A DNA stretch of 64,000 bases, taken from contig NZ_JAOALK010000058.1 in assembly GCF_025154055.1 (NCBI RefSeq), positions 35,566-99,565 on the forward strand. Reading direction: 5' to 3'. Both the position numbers and the translations under genes were made by a program. Below the pieces are notes generated by a model that saw only the letters and a program-made list of their open reading frames with translations, did not search any database and had not been told where the DNA came from. The stretch is from Aquibacillus koreensis. Its GTDB lineage: Bacteria > Bacillota > Bacilli > Bacillales > Amphibacillaceae. Positions 1 through 8,750 of this stretch are shown here, piece by piece; the first letter of the stretch is position 1; every line of letters begins with the position of its first letter.

Positions 1-816
1 GTTACACCAACGAGTCCCAAAGCGATTTTTCTAGATACAAGAACGATGCGTGGATATGATCCATCGCCTAAACCTACCAAAATCGGTAGTTTAATAGAGG
101 AGAATATTCGCAGTCCACAACTAATTAATGAGACTGGTTGGGAAAAAATGACGGATGCTTTGCAAAAAGCAAATTGGAATCGCGGAGATCATTTATTAGT
201 CATTTCACCTACACCACTTTATGGCATTGGGCTAATCGAGTCTGTTTTGCATAACTATGTATATCCATTACGCGTTCTTGGTGTCTCTGTTCAGAGTATG
301 CTTGACTTCGAGGCTTGGAAATATAACGAACAAGGATATCATGCTTTTCTACGTTGGTTGGAAAACTTGGAACCGAGGAACTGCTTTATCTTATCTGGAG
401 ATGTACACTATGCATCTTCTGTACACGCTACTGTCGCATTTCCTAATCAAACTAATCTCAATATCTATCAATTTACAAGTAGTCCGATGAGTAATATGAG
501 TTTCACAGGCTTTTGGGGATTTTTAATGCAAAAGGTAGTGTGGCTAAATGCATTAAAAAGAAAGAAAATAACGATACATCGTCATTGTAATGAAGATGGA
601 CATTTAGTTTATGAAGGAAAGGATCAAGCTTGCCCTTCAAATTTTTTGTGGAGAGAAAATATTCAATATTTATCAATGGACAACGGGGCAATTATCGAAA
701 CAGATAATAATATAGGTTTACTCGAATGGAATCACTCTATTGTTCAACATAAACTATTACAATATTACGAAGTGTATAAACATGAAAAGTTTTTTGAAGC
801 CTTGGAATTGGACTAA
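1..816 (+). CDS. PhoD-like metallophosphatase, C-terminal part (5' truncated by window)
   Basis: The frame is open from base 1, so the gene starts outside the window; 271 codons plus stop are visible. The segment around ILSGDVHYASS is the GDxH metal-binding motif of the PhoD/alkaline phosphatase D family, followed by a FTSSPMSN stretch that is also typical of PhoD-like proteins. The family hydrolyses phosphate mono- or diesters using a metal centre. The visible part lacks the N-terminal domain, so a signal peptide cannot be judged. A strong terminator follows 13 bp after the stop. The family call is fairly sure; the substrate is unknown. Confidence 0.75.
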   Translation, partial: VTPTSPKAIFLDTRTMRGYDPSPKPTKIGSLIEENIRSPQLINETGWEKMTDALQKANWNRGDHLLVISPTPLYGIGLIESVLHNYVYPLRVLGVSVQSMLDFEAWKYNEQGYHAFLRWLENLEPRNCFILSGDVHYASSVHATVAFPNQTNLNIYQFTSSPMSNMSFTGFWGFLMQKVVWLNALKRKKITIHRHCNEDGHLVYEGKDQACPSNFLWRENIQYLSMDNGAIIETDNNIGLLEWNHSIVQHKLLQYYEVYKHEKFFEALELD

Positions 817-828
817 ATTCATCCCACA

Positions 829-872
829 AAAACGAATGGATGTAATAATGTTATGATCCATTCGTTTTTTTA
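829..872 (+). terminator. Rho-independent terminator after the PhoD-like gene
   Basis: Twelve-base inverted repeat (AAACGAATGGAT at 830-841, ATCCATTCGTTT at 856-867) followed by a T run. The A-rich left flank could let it also serve the convergent gene ending at 985. Confidence 0.85.
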
Positions 873-984
873 TATCTACTCTGAAAAAGCAGTTCAATAT
901 CATCATCGGGATCCAATGTTGTTAGTAATGTTTTAATCCATCTTTTCACTTTCCATCCACTCCTTCTCTTTGTTTGAACTTTGC

Positions 985-2106
985 TTAATTTGTAAATAAA
1001 GAACTATTATCCACTAATTCTAGAGCATGTTTTAATTGTGCGATCACTTCTTCTTGTTCTTCTCCAGTCATGTTAACGCCTGAAGGTACACATAGTGCGG
1101 TATGAAATAGTTGATCAGATACACTAAAGTGTTCTGAATGACTAAAATAAGTATAACCCTCAAATACCGGTTGCCTGTGCAAAGGTTTAACGATAAAACT
1201 TACTTCGATATTTTGCTTCATCAGGTGAAGGTAGACTTGATATAATTGGTAAATAGATACGTCATCTATAGTGATCACCGTCATCCAATAATTCGGCACT
1301 ATACCTTCTTGTACAGGAATAAGATTCAATAGTTCTTCTTTAGCTATCAATTTTTGATAATAATGATACACGTTTCTTTTTTTATTTATTTTGTCCACTA
1401 CTTTGCCTAATTCACCATTACCAATAGCAGCAAGAATAGGGCTCATTTGATAGTTATAACCTGTCGTTTGGTGATGGTGAAATGGATGCAATTCCCTTGC
1501 TTGTGAGGCTAAATGTCTCGCATCTCTAATATATCTAGAATCCCCAGACAGTAGCATCCCACCATTAGAAGTTGATAATAGCTTATTGACTCCGAATGAA
1601 AAGATACCAAAATCGCCACGCGAACCGCAGTACTCCCCGTTACATAGGGTACCAAATGCATGTGCAGCATCTTCAATGACCGGCACTTGATATGTTTGAG
1701 ATAGATCCTTAATCTTTTCTAAATGCCCACAATACCCATATAAATGCGTAACAATGATAGCTTTTGGCAACCGATGATTTCTGACCGCTTCATCTAATGC
1801 CTTTTTCAAAGCAACCGGTGACATGTTCCACGTATCCGGGTCTGAATCAATAAAAACAGGCTCTGCACCTTGATAAATAATGGGCGATGCACTTGCTATA
1901 GACGTAAGGGTTGAACAAAACACATTGTCTCCACTGCGTACTTCCAGTAATCGTAAAGCGAGATGGATGGCTGCAGTACCTGACTGGACAGCCAATGCCC
2001 CTTTTACATTTGTATAAGTTTTCACTACTCTTTCAAACTTTTCAATTTCATTTAATTTTTGTTCGTTATGTGAAAATAACGGTATTTTCCCATGGTTACT
2101 AAGCAT
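985..2106 (-). CDS. DegT/DnrJ/EryC1/StrS-family PLP-dependent aminotransferase
   Basis: 373-residue protein of the sugar aminotransferase superfamily. Visible landmarks are QSGTAAIHLAL near residue 40 (cofactor phosphate binding), IEDAAHAFG (cofactor Asp) and FGVNKLLSTSNGGML, whose Lys is the expected Schiff-base residue. These enzymes usually aminate keto-sugars for surface polysaccharides or glycoproteins (for example EpsN and PseC). No other sugar-biosynthesis gene is adjacent, so the substrate is open. ATG at 2106 is chosen because AGGAGG lies 8 nt upstream; the GTG three codons earlier overlaps the ribosome binding site. Confidence 0.85.
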   Translation of the reverse strand: MLSNHGKIPLFSHNEQKLNEIEKFERVVKTYTNVKGALAVQSGTAAIHLALRLLEVRSGDNVFCSTLTSIASASPIIYQGAEPVFIDSDPDTWNMSPVALKKALDEAVRNHRLPKAIIVTHLYGYCGHLEKIKDLSQTYQVPVIEDAAHAFGTLCNGEYCGSRGDFGIFSFGVNKLLSTSNGGMLLSGDSRYIRDARHLASQARELHPFHHHQTTGYNYQMSPILAAIGNGELGKVVDKINKKRNVYHYYQKLIAKEELLNLIPVQEGIVPNYWMTVITIDDVSIYQLYQVYLHLMKQNIEVSFIVKPLHRQPVFEGYTYFSHSEHFSVSDQLFHTALCVPSGVNMTGEEQEEVIAQLKHALELVDNSSLFTN

Positions 2107-2346
2107 AGTAACCACCTCCTAATAAAACCTAACGACCTAGTTTACATTTTTATTCATAGCACGCTCACTTTGTCGTTATAGAGAATAATTTGAAGTTTTT
2201 TGTACTTTATATAGAACACTTTAATCTATATTTACTTGATTGTAAATACTTTTTTAAAATTATTCTCTCTTCATGTTTAATAAATTTGCCGAATAATCGC
2301 TTCTTTTCTGGCAAAAATAACCTCGAGTAAAAAAGGAGGTTATTTT

Positions 2347-2529
2347 TTGAATACACAACGCGCAAAAGAAATTGTAGATGCAGCTTCCATGATTAATGTT
2401 ACTTATGATGGCACACCCATCTATATTCAACATGTGAATGAAAGTGAGAACACAGCCAGGGTCTTTCCTGTAGACCAACCTGAAAATGAGAGAGATGTTC
2501 CGCTTGATCAATTAAGAGAAGAACGATAA
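2347..2529 (+). CDS. sspH: H-type small acid-soluble spore protein
   Basis: 60-residue acidic protein matching the SspH family, with AKEIVDAA, INVTYDGTPIYIQHV and a C-terminal VPLDQLREE. SspH is a minor spore protein made in the forespore; its molecular role is not well defined. The start is TTG at 2347, supported by AAGGAGG at 2333-2339 with a 7-nt spacer. It is monocistronic with its own weak terminator. Its presence supports an endospore-forming host. Confidence 0.92.
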   Translation: MNTQRAKEIVDAASMINVTYDGTPIYIQHVNESENTARVFPVDQPENERDVPLDQLREER

Positions 2530-2535
2530 GTTTCA

Positions 2536-2572
2536 GCCACGACATTTCTATTCCGGTGTCGTGGTTGTTTAC
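2536..2572 (+). terminator. Probable terminator of sspH
   Basis: Perfect 8-bp stem CCACGACA (2537-2544) / TGTCGTGG (2557-2564), followed by the short U-rich tract TTGTTT. Confidence 0.7.
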
Positions 2573-2638
2573 TACTAACGCTTTTTGACGTGATGCTTTG
2601 TTTGATTGAATTTTATTCTGTAGTTAGGAGTGCACACA

Positions 2639-3361
2639 ATGGATACGGCAAAAGAGATATTGATTGTACTTGGAAGGATCATTACGATCTATCCATTGTT
2701 ATTAATGGTCACCATCTACATGGGAAAAAGAGCGATTGGTGAACTTCCTATTTTCGACTTTTTAATTATACTTTCCCTGGGGTCCATTGTTGGAGCAGAC
2801 ATCGCAGATCCAGATATAAAGCATATTCATACTGCAGTAGCCATTATCGCTTTAGGTATCTTTCAACGAATAGTGGCTAAATGGAAGATGTCCAATCGTA
2901 AATTAGGAAGACTCATTACCTTTGAACCTACCATCGTAGTAAAGGATGGTAAAATTCTAGCAAACAACTTAAAGAATATACACTATTCTGTCGATAACAT
3001 TTTACAAATGCTTAGGCAAAAGGACGTTTTTGACCTAAAAGATGTGGAAATAGCGATTATTGAAGCAAATGGTTCAATTAGTGTGTATAAAAAACATGCG
3101 AATCAAAACCTAACAAAAGGTGACTTAGGGATCTCAGATAGCCACTCTGGCATAGCGTTACCTGTTATGATGGAAGGTAACATTTATCACGATGTATTAA
3201 AGCAGTTTCACGTAAACCAAACATGGTTGACCCAACAATTACGGATGAAACAAATATACGATACAAACGAGGTTCTCTTTGCGTCCATCAATCATAACTT
3301 GGAACTGCACGTTTCCTTAAGGCATGAAAAAAACATGATCGTCCCAAAACTCTATCATTAG
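2639..3361 (+). CDS. DUF421 (YetF/YdfR-like) membrane protein
   Basis: 240-residue protein with about three N-terminal membrane segments (residues ~8-27, ~34-52, ~60-80), then a soluble domain with FEPTIVVKDGKIL and NILQMLRQK, which are hallmark positions of the DUF421 family. Members with known roles in Bacillus are spore or membrane proteins, but a general biochemical function is not settled. ATG at 2639 is preferred over the in-frame GTG at 2630 because AGGAG at 2626-2630 lies 8 nt before the ATG and overlaps the GTG. Confidence 0.85.
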   Translation: MDTAKEILIVLGRIITIYPLLLMVTIYMGKRAIGELPIFDFLIILSLGSIVGADIADPDIKHIHTAVAIIALGIFQRIVAKWKMSNRKLGRLITFEPTIVVKDGKILANNLKNIHYSVDNILQMLRQKDVFDLKDVEIAIIEANGSISVYKKHANQNLTKGDLGISDSHSGIALPVMMEGNIYHDVLKQFHVNQTWLTQQLRMKQIYDTNEVLFASINHNLELHVSLRHEKNMIVPKLYH

Positions 3362-3432
3362 CATCAAAAACCCTCCAGTAAATTAATTAAAGCCGGACCT
3401 AGTAACACCTGAATAATACTACCGATTTATCA

Positions 3433-3561
3433 TCAAACATTAACCGGCTTCTCACCCAAATAAAGCCTTAATCCTTTTAACCGACGACCAAAAAATGTAT
3501 AAGTTCGTTTAACGTTTGTTGCAACCAATTCGTATGTACTCAGATTTACTAGTTCAAACAT
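3433..3561 (-). CDS. 42-residue orphan protein downstream of a c-di-GMP riboswitch
   Basis: Small open frame MFELVNLSTYELV...LGEKPVNV, 42 residues, with net positive charge (seven Lys/Arg against three Glu) and no obvious membrane segment. It is preceded by the near-perfect ribosome binding site AGGAGGTGA four bases before the ATG. It lies directly behind a c-di-GMP-I riboswitch and an intrinsic terminator on the same strand, so it is the only candidate product of that regulated transcript; downstream lies the antisense of the DUF421 gene. I do not recognise the family. It could be a genuine c-di-GMP-controlled small protein, or the N-terminal remnant of a lost longer gene. Confidence 0.5.
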   Translation of the reverse strand: MFELVNLSTYELVATNVKRTYTFFGRRLKGLRLYLGEKPVNV

Positions 3562-3578
3562 GTCACCTCCTAGGAATT

Positions 3579-3616
3579 AAAAAAGTAACCCTGCCTTTAT
3601 CGAAAGCGGGGTTACT
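3579..3616 (-). terminator. Intrinsic terminator in the riboswitch leader
   Basis: On the minus strand AGTAACCC and GGGTTACT pair around an inner CTTT..AAAG stem, followed directly by six U residues at 3584-3579. It lies between the riboswitch and the 42-residue frame, the position of an expression platform. Confidence 0.85.
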
Positions 3617-3732
3617 GTCCATCGTTTTTTAGTCCAAGAATGATAATACTCTAGGGGGAAGGATAAGACCTTCCCTTTTAAGAAGTACTTTCTTGCTGGA
3701 TTATCATTCCTTTAGAAAAAACTACTCCCTGA

Positions 3733-3826
3733 TCTTTCGGTAACTGGCTGGCATGTGTAAATAAATACACGGAAGCCCCTGTAGCTTTGCGTCACTGGCT
3801 TTCACCAGTTTTGCCTTTATCGAGAT
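3733..3826 (-). promoter_or_regulatory. Cyclic-di-GMP-I (GEMM-I) riboswitch
   Basis: Read on the minus strand, the aptamer shows GGCAAA, a CTGGTGAAAGCCAG hairpin with a GAAA-type tetraloop, the near-invariant GACGCAAAGC, then GGGGCTTCCGTG and the 3' element CAGCCAGTTACCG. These match the GEMM-I consensus in order and spacing. GEMM-I binds cyclic di-GMP and usually controls transcription termination or translation. Here an extra long stem-loop and an intrinsic terminator follow before the only downstream frame (3561-3433). The direction of control (on or off) cannot be decided by eye. Confidence 0.9.
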
Positions 3827-4192
3827 TCAGTTTATTCATTTATTTTTCCGACTGATCTCTTACAATCAATGATAAATTATTACATGATATTGGGAAATCG
3901 ACCAAATATACCATAAAAGTTAGGGGGTAATTAGAATATTCTGTCCACTTTTTGTTAAAAGGTTTAAACAGGGATTTCATAGTTCCATATAATTATCCTT
4001 TCATTGAATATATTACAAATAATGTAAATTTAATGAATATAAAGTTCTGTTCCCTTTAGTGAATTTTTTTAGTGCTTTTTTAATTTCTTTTGCATCTAGC
4101 CATCAAAGAAGGGTATATAAAAGTAGGAAGCCGTCCCTATAGTCCTACATCACGCTTTTCTGTTATAGTTAATTCGAAGGAGGATGTCGCGC

Positions 4193-4480
4193 ATGAACAT
4201 GTCTATTACACAACCAGCAGCTAAGTGGTATATGGAAGAGATGGATTTAAGTGAAGGTGACTTTGTTCGCTTTTTTGTAAGATATGGTGGACATGGAGGT
4301 ATTCATAAAGGTTTTTCTTTAGCAATATCGAATGACAAACCAAATGATCCCGCTCTACAAACCGAAGAACAGGGCGTTACCTTCTATGTAGAAAACTCAG
4401 ATTTATGGTATTTTGACGGGAAAGACTTCCACATCAAATATTCCAGAAAACACGGTGAAATAGAATATATTATCTCTTAA
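4193..4480 (+). CDS. HesB/YneR-like small protein without cysteines
   Basis: 95-residue protein related to the HesB-like (YneR) branch of the A-type iron-sulfur carrier fold: start with MSITQPAAKWYMEEMDL, then GDFVRFFVRYGGHGG and a C-terminal half with FYVENSDLWYFDGKDF. It has no cysteine, so the three ligands of true A-type carriers are absent and Fe-S delivery is unlikely. ATG at 4193 is chosen because AAGGAGG at 4177-4183 is 9 nt upstream; the ATG at 4184 touches the ribosome binding site. A strong terminator follows. Confidence 0.8.
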   Translation: MNMSITQPAAKWYMEEMDLSEGDFVRFFVRYGGHGGIHKGFSLAISNDKPNDPALQTEEQGVTFYVENSDLWYFDGKDFHIKYSRKHGEIEYIIS

Positions 4481-4510
4481 AAAAACCGCCACATGATGTG
4501 GCGGTTTTTT
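4481..4510 (+). terminator. Terminator after the HesB-like gene
   Basis: AAAAACCGCCACA-TGA-TGTGGCGGTTTTTT: ten or more perfect base pairs with A run and T run, usable from either strand. Confidence 0.93.
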
Positions 4511-4620
4511 GATTGAGTCTTTTTGTAAAACCTTGGAATTGCATGTCGGGGTTGATGGAAAATCCGTCGCAACAAAAATGTAACATTTAACAGTTGTACT
4601 AGCTGAATTTTGGGATCCCT

Positions 4621-5100
4621 CTCTGACTGCAATCAGTTCTCGAGGGTTTTTCTTGTCAGTGATCGCACACTTCTCTGACTTCAATCCGTTCTCGTGCGAC
4701 TTTCTTGTCAGTGATCGCACACTTCTCTGACTTCATTCTGCTCTCATGGGACTTTCTTGTCAGTGAACCCGCACTTCTCTGACTTCGTTCTACTCTCAAG
4801 GGACTTTCTTGTCAGTGAACCCGCACTTCTCTGACTTCGTTCTACTCTCAAGGGACTTTCTTGTCAGTGATCGCACACTTCTCTGACTTCGTTCTACTCT
4901 CAAGGGACTTTCTTGTCAGTGATCCCGCACTTCTCTGACTTCATTCTGCTCTCGTGCGACTTTCTTGTCAGTGATCGCACACTTCTCTGACTTCATTCTA
5001 CTCTCAAGGGACTTTCTTGTCAGTGATCGCACACTTCTCTGACTTCATTCTACTCTCAAGGGACTTTCTTGTCAGTGATCCCGCACTTCTCTGACTACCT
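4621..5100. repeat. Array A: nine 52-bp tandem repeats
   Basis: The word CTCTGACT recurs at 4621, 4673, 4725, 4777, 4829, 4881, 4933, 4985, 5037 and 5089, an exact 52-bp period, giving nine full units and a partial tenth. Units share CTCTGACTTC, a variable C/T-rich centre, GACTTTCTTGTCAGTGA and CGCAC(A)CTT. Each unit contains CTGAC and GTCAG about 30 bp apart, so it can fold back. The first unit (4621) is the most diverged. There are no unique spacers and no coding potential. The rest of the 4511-5191 gap shows nothing else I can name. Confidence 0.95.
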
Positions 5101-5191
5101 TTCGAGTTCCTGCTTTGGAAATGTCAGAAGATGGGCTAATGACGTACTCTATACAGAATTTGTCATAAACTGTAGACTGTTAATTCCTATA

Positions 5192-6880
5192 TTAAAACAA
5201 CCCTATCGCATTTCCATTTTGGTCTACATCCATCTTTAACGCGGCAGGTTCCTTTGGTAGTCCCGGCATTGTTAGGACGTCACCTGTTAAGGCTACGAGA
5301 AATCCCGCTCCAATCGAAGCACGCATTTCTTTTACCATGATCGTAAACCCTTCTGGCCTACCTAACAATGCAGAATCATCGGATAATGAATATTGCGTTT
5401 TCGCCATGCAGATTGGTAGGTTTGACCAACCATTCGCATGAAATGCATCAATCTGTTCTCGAGCATGATCTGTGAAATTAACACCATCTGCCCCATACAC
5501 TTTCTGGGCAATAGTAGTGATTTTTTGTTCAATAGTGTCGTCTAGTGCATATAACGGCTTAAAGTTACTTGTTTGTTGATCAAGTATTTCCACTATTGTG
5601 TTAGCAAGTGACAGTCCACCTTCACCGCCATGTTCCCATACTTCAGTAAGCGCAACTTCTACTTTCCTTTCCTCACACCATTTTTGTACATAAGCTACTT
5701 CAGCTTCTGTATCTGTAATAAATTTATTAATGGCGATCACATAAGGAACGCCAAAAGCATCAATCGTTTCCATATGCTTTTCTAGATTCTTCATTCCATC
5801 TGCTAAACCAGCTATGTTTTCAACTGATAATGCTTCACTCGTAACTCCTCCATGCATTTTCAAAGCTCTTATGGTCGCGACGATAACGACAGCATCAGGG
5901 TTAATGTCTCCTAATCGTGCTTTGATGTGAAAGAATTTTTCCGCTCCAAGATCTGCACCAAAACCCGCTTCCGTTACAACATAGTCACTTAACTTACTTG
6001 CCATCTTTGTTGCAATGACACTATTACATCCATGGGCAATATTGGCAAAAGGTCCCCCATGAATAATTGCAGGTGTATTCTCTAATGTTTGGACAAGGTT
6101 AGGCATAATCGCTTCTTTAAGCAGTAAAGTTAATGCACCCTCGACTTGTAAATCTCCTACCGTAACGGCTTTTCCGTTTGTTTTATAGCCTATCACAACT
6201 TTCGCTAGACGTTCTCTCATATCATCCAAATTTTTTGCTAGACAAAGGATGGCCATGATTTCTGAAGCTACCGTAATGTTAAAACCGTCTTCCCGTGGAA
6301 CCCCTTGTTTTTCTCCACCTAAACCAATGACTATATTCCGCAATGCGCGATCATTTAGATCAACTACTCGCTTCCACACAATCTTCCTTGGATCAATCTC
6401 ACATTGATTTCCTTGAAAAATATGATTATCAATTAAGGCTGCAAGCGCATTGTTGGCTGCCGTGATCGCATGAATATCTCCAGTAAAATGGAGGTTAATA
6501 TCTTCCATTGGCATTACTTGTGCATAACCTCCACCACTTGCACCACCTTTAATTCCCATTGTAGGACCAAGTGAAGGCTCTCTTAGTGCTACAATAGCTT
6601 TTTTCCCTATTTTATTTAATGCTTGCCCTAAACCTACAGTTACTGTAGACTTCCCTTCTCCTGCAGGTGTTGGATTAATGGATGTTACTAAGATTACTTT
6701 TCCATTTGGTTTATCTTTTAACCGGTCCAATACACCTAAGGATAGCTTTGCTTTGTACTTCCCATAGGGCTCCCAGTCTTGTTCGGATAGCCCAAGCGAA
6801 GCTGCGATTTCAGCTATTTTTTTCATATCAGCATTATTGGCGATCTCAATATCAGTATGTACAATTCGATTTGTATTCAT
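5192..6880 (-). CDS. fhs: Formate-tetrahydrofolate ligase
   Basis: 562 residues, the usual length. It catalyses ATP-dependent formylation of tetrahydrofolate to 10-formyl-THF in one-carbon metabolism. The nucleotide loop TPAGEGKST lies at about residues 71-79, followed by [26 protein letters not shown] and [11 protein letters not shown], all signature stretches of the family. The start is supported by GGAG a few bases upstream of ATG 6880. It is transcribed alone, divergent from the betaine carrier. The formate dehydrogenase genes at the other end of the window could share its substrate, but there is no physical link. Confidence 0.97.
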   Translation of the reverse strand: MNTNRIVHTDIEIANNADMKKIAEIAASLGLSEQDWEPYGKYKAKLSLGVLDRLKDKPNGKVILVTSINPTPAGEGKSTVTVGLGQALNKIGKKAIVALREPSLGPTMGIKGGASGGGYAQVMPMEDINLHFTGDIHAITAANNALAALIDNHIFQGNQCEIDPRKIVWKRVVDLNDRALRNIVIGLGGEKQGVPREDGFNITVASEIMAILCLAKNLDDMRERLAKVVIGYKTNGKAVTVGDLQVEGALTLLLKEAIMPNLVQTLENTPAIIHGGPFANIAHGCNSVIATKMASKLSDYVVTEAGFGADLGAEKFFHIKARLGDINPDAVVIVATIRALKMHGGVTSEALSVENIAGLADGMKNLEKHMETIDAFGVPYVIAINKFITDTEAEVAYVQKWCEERKVEVALTEVWEHGGEGGLSLANTIVEILDQQTSNFKPLYALDDTIEQKITTIAQKVYGADGVNFTDHAREQIDAFHANGWSNLPICMAKTQYSLSDDSALLGRPEGFTIMVKEMRASIGAGFLVALTGDVLTMPGLPKEPAALKMDVDQNGNAIGLF

Positions 6881-7114
6881 TGCAACTCCTATCCTGAGTA
6901 TAGTAGTATAAAAAACGCATGCTTACTCATCATGTTATTTTACTGAATTAAACTAACTACTATTATAGCATTTGAGTAGAAAAATTTTTGCTATGAATGA
7001 AACAAAAAAGGAAGTGGATTGCAAGAAATTTAAATTAGTTTCATTACATATTCTTCATTCATTAGAAGATAATAAGCAAGAAAATTGACTGTTGAGATGA
7101 AAAGGAGTTCTTAT

Positions 7115-8632
7115 ATGAGACAAGGTTCTACAGTTTTTTACGTTTCCGTAGCTATACTATCGATCTTAGTTATTACAGGAATCTTTATTCCAGAGACTCT
7201 AGAAACCGTAACTGGAAATATCCAATCTTTTATATCCACCTCATTTGGGTGGTATTATTTAATACTCGTTACCCTGTTAGTAATTGTATGCTTGTATTTG
7301 CTTATAAGCCCTGTTGGTAGAATAAAGCTTGGTAAACCTGACGACAAACCCGATTTTTCAAGAGGTACTTGGTTAGCGATGCTATTCAGTGCCGGGATGG
7401 GTATTGGACTGGTCTTTTACGGAGCAGCTGAGCCGCTTGGCCACTATGCCGTAAGTTCACCTACTGATGAGATTGGTACAAACCAGGGGATTAAAGACGC
7501 AATGCGGTTCACTTTCTTCCACTGGGGGATTCATGCTTGGGCAATATACGGGATTGTTGCGATGGTTATCGCTTACTTTAATTTCCGTCATGACCAACCC
7601 GGGTTAATTAGTTCCACACTTAAACCTATCTTTGGCAAGCATGTTAATGGAATTACCGGTAAAGTAATTGATGTTATTGCAGTTATTGCAACGGTAATGG
7701 GTGTCGCTACTACACTCGGATTTGGTGCTGTTCAAATAAACGGAGGTCTTTCTTACTTATTTGGAATACCAAGTAATATCGTTATTCAATTTGTGATTAT
7801 CGCTATTGTTACCGTACTCTTCCTGATTTCCGCTTGGTCTGGACTAAGTAAAGGGATCAAAATATTAAGTAATACGAATATGGTACTTGCACTCCTTTTA
7901 TTCTTGTTCATGATTATTGCAGGTCCTACATTATTTATTTTAAATTTATTTACAGACACGATCGGGACATATATTCAAAGCTTTGCCAAAATGAGCTTTC
8001 GAATCGCACCTTTGAATGAAGATGCTCGTGGATGGATTAATGGTTGGACAATCTTTTATTGGGCATGGTGGATTGCTTGGGCACCATTCGTAGGTATTTT
8101 CATCGCAAGGGTTTCAAGGGGTAGAAGTATTCGTGAGTTTGTGTTTAGTGTGCTCCTGATCCCATCGGTTATTGGATTTCTCTGGTTTTCTGCCTTTGGT
8201 GGATCTGCGATTATGCTTGAGCATGAAGGAGTTGCTACGATTTCAAACTTAGCAACAGAAGAGATCTTATTTGGTGTATTTGATAACTATCCATTTGGTT
8301 TTCTTGCATCCATCCTGGCAATTGTATTAATCGGAACTTTCTTTATTACATCAGCCGATTCAGGTACGTATGTACTTGGGATGATGACCACCAATGGTTC
8401 GCATCATCCAGGTGCCAAAATAAAGATTACTTGGGGTATTATGCTTTCTGCAATTGCACTTACACTACTGTATACAGGTGGTCTACAAGCACTTCAGAAT
8501 GTCATGATTGCCGCAGCATTGCCTTTCTCCGTTATTATGATATTAATGACAGTCAGTTTAATCAAAGCCTTATATGAAGAGGCAGAAGAACTAGGGATAG
8601 GAAAAATTCCTAGAAAGAAGAAAGTGAAATAG
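7115..8632 (+). CDS. opuD: Glycine betaine/carnitine/choline transporter (BCCT family)
   Basis: 505-residue integral membrane carrier with about 12 helices. The BCCT signature is visible as FSAGMGIGLVFYGAAEPL near residue 90 and FYWAWWIAWAPFVGIFIAR near residue 320, including the tryptophan-rich substrate box. These carriers take up glycine betaine driven by sodium as an osmoprotectant; OpuD is the nearest named relative in Bacillus. ATG at 7115 has AAAGGAG at 7101-7107; the TTG at 7085 lacks a site. Substrate by family, not proven. Confidence 0.92.
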   Translation: MRQGSTVFYVSVAILSILVITGIFIPETLETVTGNIQSFISTSFGWYYLILVTLLVIVCLYLLISPVGRIKLGKPDDKPDFSRGTWLAMLFSAGMGIGLVFYGAAEPLGHYAVSSPTDEIGTNQGIKDAMRFTFFHWGIHAWAIYGIVAMVIAYFNFRHDQPGLISSTLKPIFGKHVNGITGKVIDVIAVIATVMGVATTLGFGAVQINGGLSYLFGIPSNIVIQFVIIAIVTVLFLISAWSGLSKGIKILSNTNMVLALLLFLFMIIAGPTLFILNLFTDTIGTYIQSFAKMSFRIAPLNEDARGWINGWTIFYWAWWIAWAPFVGIFIARVSRGRSIREFVFSVLLIPSVIGFLWFSAFGGSAIMLEHEGVATISNLATEEILFGVFDNYPFGFLASILAIVLIGTFFITSADSGTYVLGMMTTNGSHHPGAKIKITWGIMLSAIALTLLYTGGLQALQNVMIAAALPFSVIMILMTVSLIKALYEEAEELGIGKIPRKKKVK

Positions 8633-8643
8633 TTAATAATTAC

Positions 8644-8677
8644 AAAATAAGCACCGCAATTGCGGTGCTTATTTTTA
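8644..8677 (+). terminator. Bidirectional terminator between opuD and the membrane-protein gene
   Basis: Perfect 32-bp palindrome: AAAATAAGCACCGCAA followed at once by its reverse complement and a T run. Confidence 0.92.
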
Positions 8678-8750
8678 CTAAGAAACAAGTAAAAGACATA
8701 CAATCCAGTAGTATTCGTTTGATAGTAAAACATATATATACCTTCTTAAA

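Larger units (their letters stand above)
3562..4192. other. Long intergenic region holding a riboswitch control system
   Basis: No protein gene seen. On the minus strand it holds the riboswitch, a long stem (GAATGATAAT paired with ATTATCATTC, roughly 3638-3710, with an inner GGGAAGG/CCTTCCC-type hairpin) and the terminator. The part from about 3840 to 4170 is A+T rich and should hold the divergent promoters of the riboswitch transcript and the HesB-like gene; I could not assign -35/-10 boxes with confidence. Confidence 0.6.

Noticed and set aside
2260..2511. 83-codon minus-strand frame over sspH
   Set aside because: It is antisense to sspH, which has a strong ribosome site and a clear family match.
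4621..5100. CRISPR array
   Set aside because: Units are contiguous 52-bp tandem repeats without unique spacers, and no cas genes are in the window. The same applies to 63762-64000.
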